DNA of 50,315 bases from Phenylobacterium deserti (GCA_945883235.1 CAMCXF010000021.1:1-50315), one strand, 5' to 3'; positions 8,604 through 17,686 are shown, numbered from the stretch's first letter. Numbers and translations: made by a program. Notes: generated by a model from the sequence alone, not told the origin.

Positions 8604-9761
8604 ATGACGGCGCAGGCGTCCACAACAGGCGGGGTCGAGACGGGCGGCGGGACCTGGCGCTTTTCGGCGGACCAACCCTTGCGGCTCGATTCGGGCGCGA
8701 TCCTCCTGCCGCTGGAAATCGCCTACAAGACCTATGGTCGGCTGAATGACGCCCGGACCAACGCTGTGCTGGTCTGTCATGCGTTGACAGGCGATCAACA
8801 TCTGGCCTCCACCCACCCGATCACGGGAAAGCCTGGTTGGTGGGACCTCTACGTCGGGCCCGGTCGGCCGCTGGACCCTGAGCGGCACTTCATCATCTGC
8901 ACCAATGTTGTCGGCGGTTGTATGGGCACCACCGGTCCCGCCTCCGTCGACACCAAATCCGGAGAAGCCTATGGGCTGAAATTCCCGGTCATCACCATCG
9001 CCGACATGGTCCGCGCGCAGGCCATGCTGATCGACGCCCTTGGAATCGAGTGCCTGTTCGCCGCCGTCGGCGGATCCATGGGGGGAATGCAGGTTTTGCA
9101 GTGGGCGGCGGACTATCCGGATAAGCTGTTCAGCGCCGTCTGCATTGCCGGAGCCGCCCGCCACTCCGCCCAGAACATCGCGTTTCACGAAGTCGGTCGT
9201 CAGGCGATCATGGCCGACCCCAACTGGTGCGGCGGGGCCTATCTGGCCGCGGGCGTCAGGCCGGACAAGGGGCTGGCTGTCGCCCGGATGGCCGCGCACA
9301 TCACTTATCTGTCAGAGTCGGCCCTGCAGCGCAAGTTTGGCCGGGAACTGCAAAAAGACGGCTTGTCCTGGGGCTTTGACGCCGACTTTCAGGTGGAGAG
9401 CTATCTGCGCCATCAGGGGGCCAGCTTCGTCGACCGGTTTGACGCCAACTCCTATCTCTACATCACCCGGGCCCTGGATTATTTCGACCTGTCGGCGCAG
9501 TACGGTGGGGTTCTGGCGCAGGCATTCCGCAAGGCGCGCCATGTGAAATTCTGCGTGCTCTCCTTCTCCTCCGACTGGCTCTATCCGACGGAGGAGAGCC
9601 GCGATGTGGTGCGCGCCCTGAACGGTGCGGGATGCCGCGCCAGCTTCGCCGAGATCGAGACCGACAAGGGCCACGACGCCTTCTTCCTGGCCGACCCCCA
9701 GCTGGACCAAACCTTGCGGGGGTTCCTCGCCGCCCAGGCCCAGGCCCGGGGTCTTGGATGA
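8604..9761 (+). CDS. metX: Homoserine O-acyltransferase (MetX)
   Basis: The 385-aa alpha/beta hydrolase acylates homoserine in methionine synthesis. Motifs: [38 protein letters not shown] (oxyanion-hole region), and the nucleophile elbow GGSMGGMQ with Ser158. The aspartate lies in [10 protein letters not shown] and the histidine in KGHDAFFL. Acetyl- and succinyl-CoA specificity is hard to tell by eye; the name homoserine O-acetyltransferase is conventional. It overlaps metW by 4 bp (ATGA), the classic metXW arrangement. Confidence 0.95.
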   Translation: MTAQASTTGGVETGGGTWRFSADQPLRLDSGAILLPLEIAYKTYGRLNDARTNAVLVCHALTGDQHLASTHPITGKPGWWDLYVGPGRPLDPERHFIICTNVVGGCMGTTGPASVDTKSGEAYGLKFPVITIADMVRAQAMLIDALGIECLFAAVGGSMGGMQVLQWAADYPDKLFSAVCIAGAARHSAQNIAFHEVGRQAIMADPNWCGGAYLAAGVRPDKGLAVARMAAHITYLSESALQRKFGRELQKDGLSWGFDADFQVESYLRHQGASFVDRFDANSYLYITRALDYFDLSAQYGGVLAQAFRKARHVKFCVLSFSSDWLYPTEESRDVVRALNGAGCRASFAEIETDKGHDAFFLADPQLDQTLRGFLAAQAQARGLG

Positions 9762-10414
9762 GCGCCATCCGTGAGGATTTCCGCGAAATCCTGAGCCTGG
9801 TGCGGCCCGGCGCAAGGGTGTTGGACGTGGGCTGTGAGGACGGCGAACTGCTGGAGCTGCTGACCCGCGAGAAATCCGTCGACGGCCAAGGACTGGAGAT
9901 CAGTCCCGAGGGGGTCTCGGCCTGCCTGGCACGTGGGCTGGCGGTGGTTCAGGGCGACGGCGACCGCGACCTCGACCACTTCCCGACCCGGGCGTTCGAC
10001 TATGCGATCCTCTCAAAGACCCTGCAACAGATGCGCGAGCCCCGGCACGTGCTGTCCGAACTGTTACGGATCGCCGATCAGGCCGTGGTATCGGTGCCGA
10101 ACTTCGGCCACTGGAAGGTGCGCTGGGCGCTGTTGTCACGCGGTCGGATGCCCGAAACCGGTGCCCTGCCCGAACCCTGGTGGTCCACGCCCAACATCCA
10201 CCTGTGCACCCTGCGCGATTTCACCACCCTCTGCGACGATCTGGATCTGCGCATCGACGCCTGTATGTCACTGGCCGACGGCAAACCCGCCCGCAGCATC
10301 GACCCTCGCCAGCCCATCGAGAACTGGCGGGCGGAGACGGCGCTGTTCCTGTTGAGCCGGAAGGTTGAGGGTGCGGTTGTGGCACCGGCGGCGAAGTCGG
10401 ACCTGTTCGGGTAG
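9758..10414 (+). CDS. metW: Methionine biosynthesis protein MetW
   Basis: The 218-aa protein has a methyltransferase-like fold with the SAM-binding motif [14 protein letters not shown], then [15 protein letters not shown] and [13 protein letters not shown]. MetW is known to partner MetX and is needed for its activity in several proteobacteria. The ATG at 9758 overlaps the metX stop (ATGA); the frame is open further upstream but that would only repeat metX sequence. It converges on the P-II gene with a stem-loop in between. Confidence 0.94.
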   Translation: MSAIREDFREILSLVRPGARVLDVGCEDGELLELLTREKSVDGQGLEISPEGVSACLARGLAVVQGDGDRDLDHFPTRAFDYAILSKTLQQMREPRHVLSELLRIADQAVVSVPNFGHWKVRWALLSRGRMPETGALPEPWWSTPNIHLCTLRDFTTLCDDLDLRIDACMSLADGKPARSIDPRQPIENWRAETALFLLSRKVEGAVVAPAAKSDLFG

Positions 10415-10440
10415 GCTGAGATCAAGTCGAACCGGTTGAT

Positions 10441-10464
10441 TTCCCTTCCTCAATGGGGAGGGAA
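10441..10464. terminator. Stem-loop between convergent metW and P-II gene
   Basis: A 9-bp stem (TTCCCTTCC against GGGAGGGAA, one G-T pair) with loop TCAATG sits in the 53-bp gap between two convergent stops. There is no T-tract on either side, so this is at most a weak bidirectional terminator or mRNA 3' stabiliser. Confidence 0.45.
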
Positions 10465-10467
10465 GAC

Positions 10468-10812
10468 CTAACCAGCGATCGCGGCGTCATTTTCCTCGCC
10501 GGTGCGGATACGCAGGGTGCGTTCGAGGTCCAGGACGAAGATCTTGCCGTCGCCGATCTTGTTGGTGTTGGCGCTGAGGGTGATGGCTTCGATCACCGCC
10601 TCGACGATGTCGGACGGGACGGCGATCTCGAGTTTCACCTTGGGCAGCAGTTTCACCTCGTACTCGGCGCCGCGATAGACCTCGGTCTTGCCTCGCTGGC
10701 GACCGTAGCCGCGCACCTCGGTGACGGTGAGGCCAGAGGCGCCGGCGCCCGTGACAGCGTCCAGCACCGCATCCAAGCGGCTGGGCTTGATGACCGCGAT
10801 GATCAGCTTCAT
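10468..10812 (-). CDS. P-II nitrogen regulatory protein (GlnB/GlnK)
   Basis: The 114-aa trimeric signalling protein reports nitrogen and 2-oxoglutarate status. The T-loop carries the uridylylation site: YRGAEYEV with Tyr51. The B-loop region is TNKIGDGKIFVLDLE and the C-terminal signature RIRTGEENDAAI. Length and motifs are normal. No amtB or glnA lies beside it, so GlnB and GlnK cannot be told apart by context. GGAGG lies about 11 nt before the ATG. Confidence 0.95.
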   Translation of the reverse strand: MKLIIAVIKPSRLDAVLDAVTGAGASGLTVTEVRGYGRQRGKTEVYRGAEYEVKLLPKVKLEIAVPSDIVEAVIEAITLSANTNKIGDGKIFVLDLERTLRIRTGEENDAAIAG

Positions 10813-10855
10813 GTGTCGTCAGGCCTCCGTAGAAGGGGATGATGCGTCCGCACAG

Positions 10856-11620
10856 CTAAGACCTATTGCACGGCGGCGCCAAGTCTCGACGATGCCCGGC
10901 GGATCTGGCGGGCGCAGGCAACAGGGCCGGTCGGAGGGCTCGCACCGGCGCGCGGGAACCTCTGGGCTTCACGGCAAAGGTCTGTTTCGTGCATTCCATA
11001 AGTAGCAACCCCGCAAAACCAGGCCAGATCCTGGACCCCGCCTGCTCAAAACCCTCAGCCCACCGCGCCATCCAGCCGACCGGCGGCACGTAGAGAGCGC
11101 GGGTCCAGCCAGATGGTTCCAGTTCAGCTTCCCGCATCAACTCTGCCAGCTGGCTGCGGGTGTAAGGGCGACCATGTCCAAAGGGGGTGCGTTCGGTGTT
11201 GGCCCACAGGCCATTGCGCGACGCCACGGTGATGATCGCCCGGCCTGACGGGGCCAGCACCCGCCACACCTCGCGCAGCAAACCCACGGGGTCCGCGCTT
11301 TCCTCCAGCCCGTGGACCATCAGGATCCGGTCGAAGAGTGCGTTCTGAAACGGCAGGCTGTCTTCGGGCGTCAGGGTCGAAAGGATCGGCCCGTCCGATG
11401 GCCAGACCTCGACGCCCTGTTGCGCCGGCATGGCGGCGATTACGCGACGTGCGCGGTCACGGAACGGGGCGACGAACGGGGTCGCGTAGCCCATGGCCAG
11501 GATGTCCAGTCCATGGGTGTCACCCCAGGCCTCGGTGAGTTTGCGCGCGACCATGGCCCGTGCCGCACTGCCGAGATCGGAGGCGTAGAACTGGCGGAGC
11601 TCGAGGACGTCGCGACGCAT
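10856..11620 (-). CDS. SAM-dependent methyltransferase
   Basis: The 254-aa protein has the class I methyltransferase layout: HGLDILAMGYATPF in the motif I position, DRILMVHGLEESADPVGLLREVWRVLAPSGRAIITV (read as separate motif IV/post-IV strands), and a C-terminal region with SGWTRALYVPP. The glycine-rich SAM motif is degenerate compared with MetW. The substrate is unknown. It is divergent from glyoxalase II, with two palindromic repeats in the intergenic space. Confidence 0.82.
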   Translation of the reverse strand: MRRDVLELRQFYASDLGSAARAMVARKLTEAWGDTHGLDILAMGYATPFVAPFRDRARRVIAAMPAQQGVEVWPSDGPILSTLTPEDSLPFQNALFDRILMVHGLEESADPVGLLREVWRVLAPSGRAIITVASRNGLWANTERTPFGHGRPYTRSQLAELMREAELEPSGWTRALYVPPVGWMARWAEGFEQAGSRIWPGFAGLLLMECTKQTFAVKPRGSRAPVRALRPALLPAPARSAGHRRDLAPPCNRS

Positions 11621-11632
11621 GGGTGATGGCTA

Positions 11633-11680
11633 GAGCCTGTCCGTTTCAGATGGAATCATCTGAAACGGATAAACAGGCTC
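11633..11680. repeat. Long palindromic element, copy A
   Basis: Two 19-nt arms (GAGCCTGT plus CCGTTTCAGAT, and the complement) are separated by the 6-nt loop GGAATC, with a 4-nt bulge ATAA in the right arm. The stem would be about 19 bp and nearly perfect. It resembles dispersed REP-like palindromes of alphaproteobacterial intergenic regions. No T-tract follows. Confidence 0.7.
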
Positions 11681-11693
11681 GTTATCATATGTT

Positions 11694-11745
11694 TAGAGCA
11701 CGACGGGCGCTTGAACCGGTACCCACCTCAAGCTGTCGTGCTCTA
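11694..11745. repeat. Palindromic element, copy B (CCGGT-CCCAC core)
   Basis: Outer arms TAGAGCACGAC and GTCGTGCTCTA (11 bp, perfect) enclose inner arms GCTTGA and TCAAGC around the loop ACCGGTACCCACC. The AGAGCAYGA...CCGGTNCCCAC...TCRTGCTCT layout matches a palindromic intergenic element I recall as widespread in alphaproteobacteria. It lies 13 bp from the first palindrome, upstream of gloB. Confidence 0.7.
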
Positions 11746-11803
11746 TGCTCGACGCGGCCTTACGACCAGCCTAAATCGATAGGCACGTCCCCGGAGATCC
11801 ACC

Positions 11804-12565
11804 ATGTCGCTTGAAGTCCACCAGTTCGCCTGCCTGTCGGACAATTATGGGTTCCTGATCCGTGACGAGGCCACGGGCAAGACGGCCTGCATCGATACGC
11901 CGGATTCGGCGGCGGTGTTGCGCGAGCTAGACGAGCTGGGCTGGGAGCTGGATTTCATCTTCAACACCCACTGGCACCCCGACCACGCCGGGGGCAACGC
12001 CGACATCAAGATCGTTACAGGCTGTTCGATCATCGGGCCGAAAGAAGTGACCCGCATCGCGCCACTGGATCGCGAGGTCAGCGGCGGAGATGTCGTCGAG
12101 CTCGGGGAGACGACCTTTCAGGTGATCGAGAGTGGCGGCCACACCCTGGGGCACATCGCGTTTTTCGGTGCAGCCGATCAGGTCGCCTTCGTCGGCGATA
12201 CCCTGTTTGCGCTGGGCTGTGGGCGGATGTTCGAAGGCACGCCGGAGCAGATGTGGGACAGCCTGCAACGGCTCGCCGCCCTGCCCGACGACACCAAGGT
12301 CTACTGCGCCCACGAATACACGGCCTCCAACGCCCGCTTCGCCCTGTCGGTGGATGACAGCGCAGCCCTGAAAGCGCGGACTGAGGCGATCTTTGCGGCC
12401 CGCGAGCGCGGGGAATGGACGGTGCCGACGACGATTGGTCTGGAAAAGGCCACCAACCCTTTCCTCCGGGCACCGGCGCTGGCGGGCAGGATGGGTGTGG
12501 TGGGACAGCCCGACGCGCAGGCCTTCGCCGCCGTCCGGTCGGCCAAGGACGACTTCAGGGGCTGA
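11804..12565 (+). CDS. gloB: Hydroxyacylglutathione hydrolase (glyoxalase II)
   Basis: The 253-aa metallo-beta-lactamase-fold enzyme hydrolyses S-D-lactoylglutathione in methylglyoxal detoxification. The metal motif is THWHPDHAGG (His56, His58, Asp60, His61), followed by HTLGHIAF, FVGDTLFALGCGRMFEG and CAHEYTASN. Length and the C-terminal glutathione-binding part (KATNPFLRA) are normal. GGAG lies 8 nt before the ATG. Confidence 0.96.
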   Translation: MSLEVHQFACLSDNYGFLIRDEATGKTACIDTPDSAAVLRELDELGWELDFIFNTHWHPDHAGGNADIKIVTGCSIIGPKEVTRIAPLDREVSGGDVVELGETTFQVIESGGHTLGHIAFFGAADQVAFVGDTLFALGCGRMFEGTPEQMWDSLQRLAALPDDTKVYCAHEYTASNARFALSVDDSAALKARTEAIFAARERGEWTVPTTIGLEKATNPFLRAPALAGRMGVVGQPDAQAFAAVRSAKDDFRG

Positions 12566-12568
12566 GCG

Positions 12569-13333
12569 CTATTTGGCGTCGCGCAGGATTTTGACCAGCT
12601 TGTCCGAGGACGGACGGCCAGCGACACCTTGAACCGGTGCCACCACAACCTGCAGGATGCCGTTGCGAAAGGCGGCGGAGGCTTTCTTGCCTTCCATGAA
12701 CTGAACGCGTCCGACCTTCGCCAGGTTGGCGCGGCCCCCGTCGCGGGCGGCCATCTGCAGGAAGGCCAAGCTCACGATAGTGGCGGCATCAGCGATCAGC
12801 GCGGCCGATACGGGCGTCGCTTCAGCCTCGAAGACCACCTGTCGCCGCGCCGCGCGGCCGGAGCGGATCGAGGCCTGCAACAGACGCTCGCCCAGGGCCT
12901 GCGGGCTCAACCCCAGCAGCCGCAGGGGCGTTGCGCCACCGGCGAAGGACACTGCCTCGCCGCTGGGTCGGGCATCACTAAACAGGGTGTAGCCGCCAAG
13001 GCGAGTGGCCCTGAGCACAGGCTCACCCAGGTCGTTCTTGTAGATCATGTCGCCGCGCGGCGCCGGTGCAGGGTGCAGCGCCCAGACCTCGGGACTGTCT
13101 TGGAACTTCAGCATCGGGACCGGCTGGGTGCGATCCAGGATGAAGACCCGGCCCTGTTCAGAGACGTAGCGGGCCAGCGGCGGACCCGCAGGCTCTCCGC
13201 CCTGACGGCGGAACAGGTTCTCGCGAACCTTCTCCAGCGGATCGGCAGAGACCGGCAAGGCAGAGGCCAGCGTTGCCGCAGCGACCATTGCCGCCGCCAA
13301 CCCTTTCCTCAACGCCGTCTTAGCTATCATCAT
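12569..13333 (-). CDS. Secreted DUF4908-like protein
   Basis: The 254-aa product has a signal peptide (about residues 1-30, ending PVSA-DP) and no recognised catalytic motif. The mature part is organised as RYVSEQGRVFILDRT, then a region with LGGYTLFSDARPSG, and ends GRVQFMEGKKASAAFRNGILQVV. It resembles the caulobacterial DUF4908 family. The frame remains open to 13411, but that start would overlap phaB; I chose the tandem ATGs at 13333/13330 where the signal peptide begins. No strong Shine-Dalgarno sequence precedes it. Confidence 0.72.
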   Translation of the reverse strand: MMIAKTALRKGLAAAMVAAATLASALPVSADPLEKVRENLFRRQGGEPAGPPLARYVSEQGRVFILDRTQPVPMLKFQDSPEVWALHPAPAPRGDMIYKNDLGEPVLRATRLGGYTLFSDARPSGEAVSFAGGATPLRLLGLSPQALGERLLQASIRSGRAARRQVVFEAEATPVSAALIADAATIVSLAFLQMAARDGGRANLAKVGRVQFMEGKKASAAFRNGILQVVVAPVQGVAGRPSSDKLVKILRDAK

Positions 13334-13388
13334 GCCGGAAAAGCAGATGCTCGCGGATCGGGGCGCTTTTTGGACCCTGCCAAGGTTT

Positions 13389-14114
13389 TCACCCGACCAG
13401 GTATTGGCCACCGTTCAGGGAAAGGGTGGTGCCGGTGATATAGGCCGCCCGTTCGCCGGCCAGGAATGAGACCGTGTCGGCGATCTCCTCGCCGCTGCCG
13501 AGGCGACCCGCAGGGATCTGTCCGATGATAGACTCCAGCACCTTGGCCGGCACCGCCTGGACCATTTCAGTGTCGATGTAGCCCGGCGCAACGCAGTTCA
13601 CCGTGACACCCTTTTTGGCGTTCTCGAGAGCCAGCGCCTTGGTGAAGCCAATCACGCCGGCCTTGGCGGCGGAATAGTTGGTCTGGCCGATCTGGCCCTT
13701 CTGGCCGTTGATCGACGAGATGTTGATGATCCGGCCCCACTCGCGCTCGCGCATGCCCTCGATGACCTGGCGGGTCATGTTGAACAGCGAGTCCATGTTG
13801 ACGCGGATCACCTCGCTCCACTGCTCTGAGGTCATGCGGTGGAAGACACCATCGCGGGTGATGCCGGCGTTGTTCACCAGGATATCGATGGGCCCCAGCT
13901 GGGCGGTCACCGCATCGACGGCGGCCTTGCAGTCGGCGAAGTTGCCCACATTGCCCTTGACCACCATCACGCCAAGCTCGCGCGCGCAGGCCTCGGCCGC
14001 CGCATCATTGCCGGAGTACCCGGCGGCGACCTGGATCCCGTCAGCCTTCAGTCGCTCACAGATCGCCCGCCCGATGCCGCGGGTTCCCCCGGTTACAAAC
14101 GCAACCCTGGCCAT
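13389..14114 (-). CDS. phaB: Acetoacetyl-CoA reductase (PhaB)
   Basis: The 241-aa short-chain dehydrogenase reduces acetoacetyl-CoA to (R)-3-hydroxybutyryl-CoA with NADPH, step two of polyhydroxybutyrate synthesis. It shows VTGGTRGIG at the cofactor site, NNAGITRDGVFHRM, catalytic Ser134 in NISSINGQKGQ, and Tyr147/Lys151 in TNYSAAKAG. The tail TGTTLSLNGGQYLVG is typical of PhaB. It lies 50 bp downstream of phaA on the same strand. Confidence 0.95.
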   Translation of the reverse strand: MARVAFVTGGTRGIGRAICERLKADGIQVAAGYSGNDAAAEACARELGVMVVKGNVGNFADCKAAVDAVTAQLGPIDILVNNAGITRDGVFHRMTSEQWSEVIRVNMDSLFNMTRQVIEGMREREWGRIINISSINGQKGQIGQTNYSAAKAGVIGFTKALALENAKKGVTVNCVAPGYIDTEMVQAVPAKVLESIIGQIPAGRLGSGEEIADTVSFLAGERAAYITGTTLSLNGGQYLVG

Positions 14115-14164
14115 TCTTCAAACTCCCTAATCGCCGACGCCAGTTGATCCCGGGGCCTGTAAGT

Positions 14165-15340
14165 TCAGATTTTCTCGACACACATGGCCACGCCCATGCC
14201 GCCGCCGACGCAGAGGGTGGCCAGGCCCTTGGAGGCGCCCGAACGCTTCATCTCATGCAGCAGGGTTGTCAGGATCCGTGCGCCTGAGGCCCCGATCGGA
14301 TGGCCGATGGCGATGGCCCCGCCGTTCACATTGACCTTCGCCGGGTCGAGACCAAGGTCACGAACCACGCAGATCGACTGCGCCGCGAACGCCTCGTTGG
14401 ATTCCACGAGATCCAGGTCGGCCACGGTCCAACCGGCGCGCTCCAGCGCCTTGCGGCTGGCCGGGATCGGCCCCGTGCCCATGATTTCCGGATCGACGCC
14501 GGCATTGGCCCAGGAGGCGATACGGGCAAGAGGGGTCAGGCCGCGCTTTTTGGCCTCGTCCGCAGTCATCAGCACCATGGCGGCGGCGCCGTCGTTCAGG
14601 CCGGATGCATTGGCCGCCGTGACCGTGCCTTCCTTGTTGAACGCAGGCTTCAGCCCCGAGATGCTGTCCATCGTGGCACCATGGCGGATGTACTCGTCCT
14701 GATCGACCACAGTGTCGCCCTTGCGGCCCTTGATCGTGACCGAGGCGATTTCGCCGGCAAACTTGCCGGCCTTCTGCGCGGCCTCAGCCTTGTTCTGGGA
14801 GGCGACGGCGAAGGCGTCCTGGTCGCCGCGCGTAATCTGCCAGCGGCTGGCGATGTTCTCGGCGGTCTGGCCCATGTGGTAGCCATGGAAGGCGTCCCAG
14901 AGGCCGTCCTTGATCATGGTGTCGACGAAGCCGAGATCGCCCATTTTCTGACCGTTGCGGATGTGAGCAGCGTGTGGCGACTGGCTCATGCTCTCCTGCC
15001 CCCCGGCGACCACAATGTCGGCCGAGCCGTCACTGATCTGCTGGGCGGCCAGGGCGATAGCGCGAAGGCCGGAGCCGCAAAGCTGGTTCAGGCTCCAGGC
15101 CGGGCTGGCGTTGGGAATTCCCGCGTTGATCGCCGCCTGACGGGCGGGTCCCTGGCCGGCACCGGCCTGCAGAACCTGGCCCATGATCACTTCGTCGACG
15201 TCCGCCGCCGTGATGCCCGCGCGCTCGACGGCGGCCTGGATGGCGATGCGGCCCAGCTCGTGCGCAGGCAGGCTGGCAAGGGCGCCGTTGAAAGAACCGA
15301 CCGGCGTGCGGGCGGCGGAAACGATGACGATGTCGCTCAT
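14165..15340 (-). CDS. phaA: Acetyl-CoA acetyltransferase (beta-ketothiolase)
   Basis: The 391-aa thiolase condenses two acetyl-CoA to acetoacetyl-CoA. The active-site cysteine is Cys88 in [12 protein letters not shown]. The His of [12 protein letters not shown] and the C-terminal cysteine in [14 protein letters not shown] complete the set. Its pairing with phaB, and the divergent phaR, make the polymer-synthesis role likely. The synthase gene phaC is not in the window. Confidence 0.96.
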   Translation of the reverse strand: MSDIVIVSAARTPVGSFNGALASLPAHELGRIAIQAAVERAGITAADVDEVIMGQVLQAGAGQGPARQAAINAGIPNASPAWSLNQLCGSGLRAIALAAQQISDGSADIVVAGGQESMSQSPHAAHIRNGQKMGDLGFVDTMIKDGLWDAFHGYHMGQTAENIASRWQITRGDQDAFAVASQNKAEAAQKAGKFAGEIASVTIKGRKGDTVVDQDEYIRHGATMDSISGLKPAFNKEGTVTAANASGLNDGAAAMVLMTADEAKKRGLTPLARIASWANAGVDPEIMGTGPIPASRKALERAGWTVADLDLVESNEAFAAQSICVVRDLGLDPAKVNVNGGAIAIGHPIGASGARILTTLLHEMKRSGASKGLATLCVGGGMGVAMCVEKI

Positions 15341-15410
15341 GACGGATCCCTGAGTTTCTATCTTGTTTTGCGGTGCCTTTTATCGACCGCTGTTTCAGAC
15401 AGGGCAAGGC

Positions 15411-15452
15411 TGCTGCGCAATTGATTTCAGGGCATTTGCTAATGCGCTCGCA
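15411..15452. promoter_or_regulatory. Two TGC-N3/4-GCA dyads between phaA and phaR
   Basis: TGC-TGC-GCA at 15411-15419 and TGC-GCTC-GCA at 15443-15452 lie in the divergent gap. PhaR of Paracoccus is known to bind TGC-rich dyads of this type near phaR and phasin genes. In DNA this GC-rich such short dyads occur by chance, so this is suggestive only. Confidence 0.35.
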
Positions 15453-15519
15453 TCCGCGATACTGCGCTGCGAAGCGGACTGCCGGGACGCGGCGGCGGTG
15501 CCAACAACAGGGATCAGGT

Positions 15520-16137
15520 ATGGCTGACACTCAGGAGACCGGCGCGGGCGTCAAGCTCGGGGAGCGTGTGGTCATCAAGAAGTACGCCAATCGGCGGCTC
15601 TACAATACGGCATCCTCCAGCTACGTGACCCTGGAGCACCTCGCCGAGATGGTGAAGCAGGGGGTGGATTTCGTCGTCTACGATGCCAAGACGAATGACG
15701 ACATTACGCGCACTGTCCTGACGCAGATCATCTTCGAGGAAGAGAGCCAGGGTCAGAGCCTGCTGCCCATCGAGTTCCTGCGCCAGTTGATCGGGTTCTA
15801 CGGCAACTCGATGCAGGCCTTTCTGCCGAGCTATCTGGAGCTCTCGCTGTCCAGCTTCACCCAGCAACAGGAGCGCATGCGCACCCAGTTCAGCGGGATT
15901 GGCCAGAGCGGCGGTCATTTTGAAGAACAAATCCGCCAGAACCTTCAGCTGTTCGACAAGGCGATGAAGATGTTTTCGCCCTTCGCCTACGCACCCCCGT
16001 CCCGATCCGACGCCGCCGCGTCGCCACCGCCTGCGCCTGCGCCGAAGTCCCCACCCGTCGCAGACGAAGGGCTGGAGCTGCTACGCAAGCAGATGGCCGA
16101 GATGCAGGCCCAACTGGAAAAACTGGCGAAGAAGTAG
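15520..16137 (+). CDS. phaR: Polyhydroxyalkanoate synthesis repressor PhaR
   Basis: The 205-aa regulator starts with the PhaR DNA-binding domain: VIKKYANRRLYNT, SSYVTLEHLAEMVKQGVDFVVYDAKT (split motif) and DITRTVLTQIIFEEE. The PHB-accumulation domain follows (LLPIEFLRQLIGFYG, then SYLELSLSSFTQQQERMR). The C-terminus is a proline-rich linker and a short coiled coil (LLRKQMAEMQAQLEKLAKK). PhaR binds both PHB and promoter DNA and represses phasin genes. I chose the ATG at 15520; upstream sequence in frame is unrelated to the family. Confidence 0.95.
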   Translation: MADTQETGAGVKLGERVVIKKYANRRLYNTASSSYVTLEHLAEMVKQGVDFVVYDAKTNDDITRTVLTQIIFEEESQGQSLLPIEFLRQLIGFYGNSMQAFLPSYLELSLSSFTQQQERMRTQFSGIGQSGGHFEEQIRQNLQLFDKAMKMFSPFAYAPPSRSDAAASPPPAPAPKSPPVADEGLELLRKQMAEMQAQLEKLAKK

Positions 16138-16169
16138 ACTTTTGGCCTCGCGATTGCAGATTGGATCCT

Positions 16170-16505
16170 ATGTCGTCCCGTATTGACCGCATCCGGCATA
16201 CGATAGCAGCGCGCAAAGCCGCGCGGTTTGACGAGGCGCGGGCCGAAGAGGCCTTTGAAGTAACTTCGACAAATCTGCCGGTCAGAACAGGACCTTCGAT
16301 CAAACCTCGCAGCCCGCCTGGCGAACGCCAGGGGGTCGGCGCCGGGTTCGCCACCCAGCTGATGGGTCAAGAGGGCGAGCGTCGCGGCATCCGGGCTGGC
16401 GTGTCGCTTTTTGACCGCGCGCGGATGGCCTATAATCGCACAGAGTGGTCCGGGTCCTTCGATCGCCGTGCCCGCGCAGGTCGCACGACGCGGACCGACA
16501 TCTAG
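16170..16505 (+). CDS. Small conserved protein downstream of phaR
   Basis: The 111-aa basic product has an Arg/Ala-rich N-terminal helix and a C-terminal block, QLMGQEGERRGIRAGVSLF and RARMAYNRTEWSGSFDRR, ending RAGRTTRTDI. This last block looks like a conserved alphaproteobacterial domain, but I cannot name it. It has no signal peptide or TM helix. It follows phaR by 32 bp on the same strand, suggesting cotranscription. Its stop codon is shared with the convergent HTH gene (CTAG). A TTG nine bases upstream is an alternative start. Confidence 0.65.
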   Translation: MSSRIDRIRHTIAARKAARFDEARAEEAFEVTSTNLPVRTGPSIKPRSPPGERQGVGAGFATQLMGQEGERRGIRAGVSLFDRARMAYNRTEWSGSFDRRARAGRTTRTDI

Positions 16506-16819
16506 CTATCCTTCAGACGGGCAATATCGGCTTCGAGCGATGCTACGCGTTGCTCCAGCGCAACGATCCGGTGTTCTTGGGACGTCACGCCGGACGGAAC
16601 CGGGGTCGATACCCCGGCGTGCTGCGCGATCTCCGCCGCCGACACCCCCAACAGCTCGGCAAAAGCCGCCACCTGCCCGGCGGATAGTTCCATCTGATCC
16701 TTGAACACCAGGGCGAGCTCGGCGTCGTCCATCTCCGCGACTACCGCCAGATCGGCGCGATTCAGCTCCCGAGCCTGCAGCCTATCATCAAACCATGGGG
16801 CATCGAAGAAGAGGGCCAT
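16502..16819 (-). CDS. Small helix-turn-helix-like protein with C-terminal coiled coil
   Basis: The 105-aa protein has an XRE-like helical region (ELSAGQVAAFAELLGVSAA then EIAQHAGVSTP), in which the second helix pair resembles a helix-turn-helix. A heptad-like tail follows, EHRIVALEQRVASLEADIA, probably a dimerising coiled coil. A DNA-binding regulator is a reasonable guess; the target is unknown. It is convergent with the small gene after phaR. Confidence 0.65.
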   Translation of the reverse strand: MALFFDAPWFDDRLQARELNRADLAVVAEMDDAELALVFKDQMELSAGQVAAFAELLGVSAAEIAQHAGVSTPVPSGVTSQEHRIVALEQRVASLEADIARLKDS

Positions 16820-16960
16820 CGTCGCGAAATCCTGTGGCGCAACTCTTGCTTAACCGTGTTTGCAACTCGCGGCCACGGACCGGTTCATGTTGATCATCGC
16901 CTCGCGCTTCTTCGACATTGCTGTGGTGACCCTGATACTCAGCGCCTTCACATGACCCGT

Positions 16961-17686
16961 CTATAGCTCCTCGACACCGCCCGGATTGCGCGACCGCGAC
17001 TGCAGCCACATGACCCCGAGCAGGTCCGAAACCGAGGCCAGCAGCCGCCCAACGTTGGTGTATTTCGATTGCCCGGTCTGGCGATGGCGGTGGTGCACTG
17101 GCCGGAATTCGACACGGTAGCCCTCGCGCAGCATCAACGCCGGCAGGTAGCGGTGGACGTGATCGAAGTAGGGTAGCCGCAAAAACGCCTCGCGGCGAAA
17201 AGCCTTCAGCCCACATCCGGTGTCCCGGGCGGTATCGTGGAGCAGACGTCGGCGAATGCCGTTACCGAAGCGGGACGCCCACTTTTTGGCCTGGCTGTCC
17301 TGGCGGTTCACCCGTTCGCCGCCGACCATGGCCAGGTCCGGGCCTGCGGCCATCAAGGTATCAACCAGGGCCGGGCCATCGGCGGGGTCGTTCTGGCCAT
17401 CGCCGTCCAGGGTGACGATCACAGCGCCACGCGCTCCCAGAATGCCGGAGCGAATCGCGCGGCTCTGGCCAGAGTTGCGCTGGTGGGACAGCACGCGCAG
17501 TTGCGGAATCTCCGCCCGCAGTGCGCTCAGCACCGCGCGCGTGTCATCGCGGCTGGCATCATCCACAAAGATGATTTCGAACGAACGCCCCGCAAAGGCC
17601 GCGGCGATTTCCTGCGCCAGGGCCGGCGCGGCACCGGCCTCGTCGAAGACGGGCACCACCACGGAAATGTCAGGCGTCGCAACCAT
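16961..17686 (-). CDS. Family 2 glycosyltransferase
   Basis: The 241-aa GT-A enzyme begins with ISVVVPVFDEAG, followed by IIFVDDASRDDT and TLDGDGQNDPADGP, the nucleotide-sugar and metal-binding motifs. GCGLKAFRREAF and QTGQSKYTNVGR resemble dolichol/undecaprenyl-phosphate glycosyltransferases such as DPM1 and ArnC. No transmembrane helices follow, so it is the soluble type. It is divergent from an ArnT-like GT39 enzyme, which could use the polyprenyl-phosphate sugar that this enzyme would make. The start ATG at 17686 gives the family's usual N-terminus. Confidence 0.9.
   Translation of the reverse strand: MVATPDISVVVPVFDEAGAAPALAQEIAAAFAGRSFEIIFVDDASRDDTRAVLSALRAEIPQLRVLSHQRNSGQSRAIRSGILGARGAVIVTLDGDGQNDPADGPALVDTLMAAGPDLAMVGGERVNRQDSQAKKWASRFGNGIRRRLLHDTARDTGCGLKAFRREAFLRLPYFDHVHRYLPALMLREGYRVEFRPVHHRHRQTGQSKYTNVGRLLASVSDLLGVMWLQSRSRNPGGVEEL

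Noticed and set aside
14300..15424. Plus-strand frame of 374 codons
   Set aside because: Antisense to phaA, which is beyond doubt.
16788..17216. Minus-strand frame of 142 codons
   Set aside because: Overlaps the glycosyltransferase gene in another frame and has low-complexity composition.
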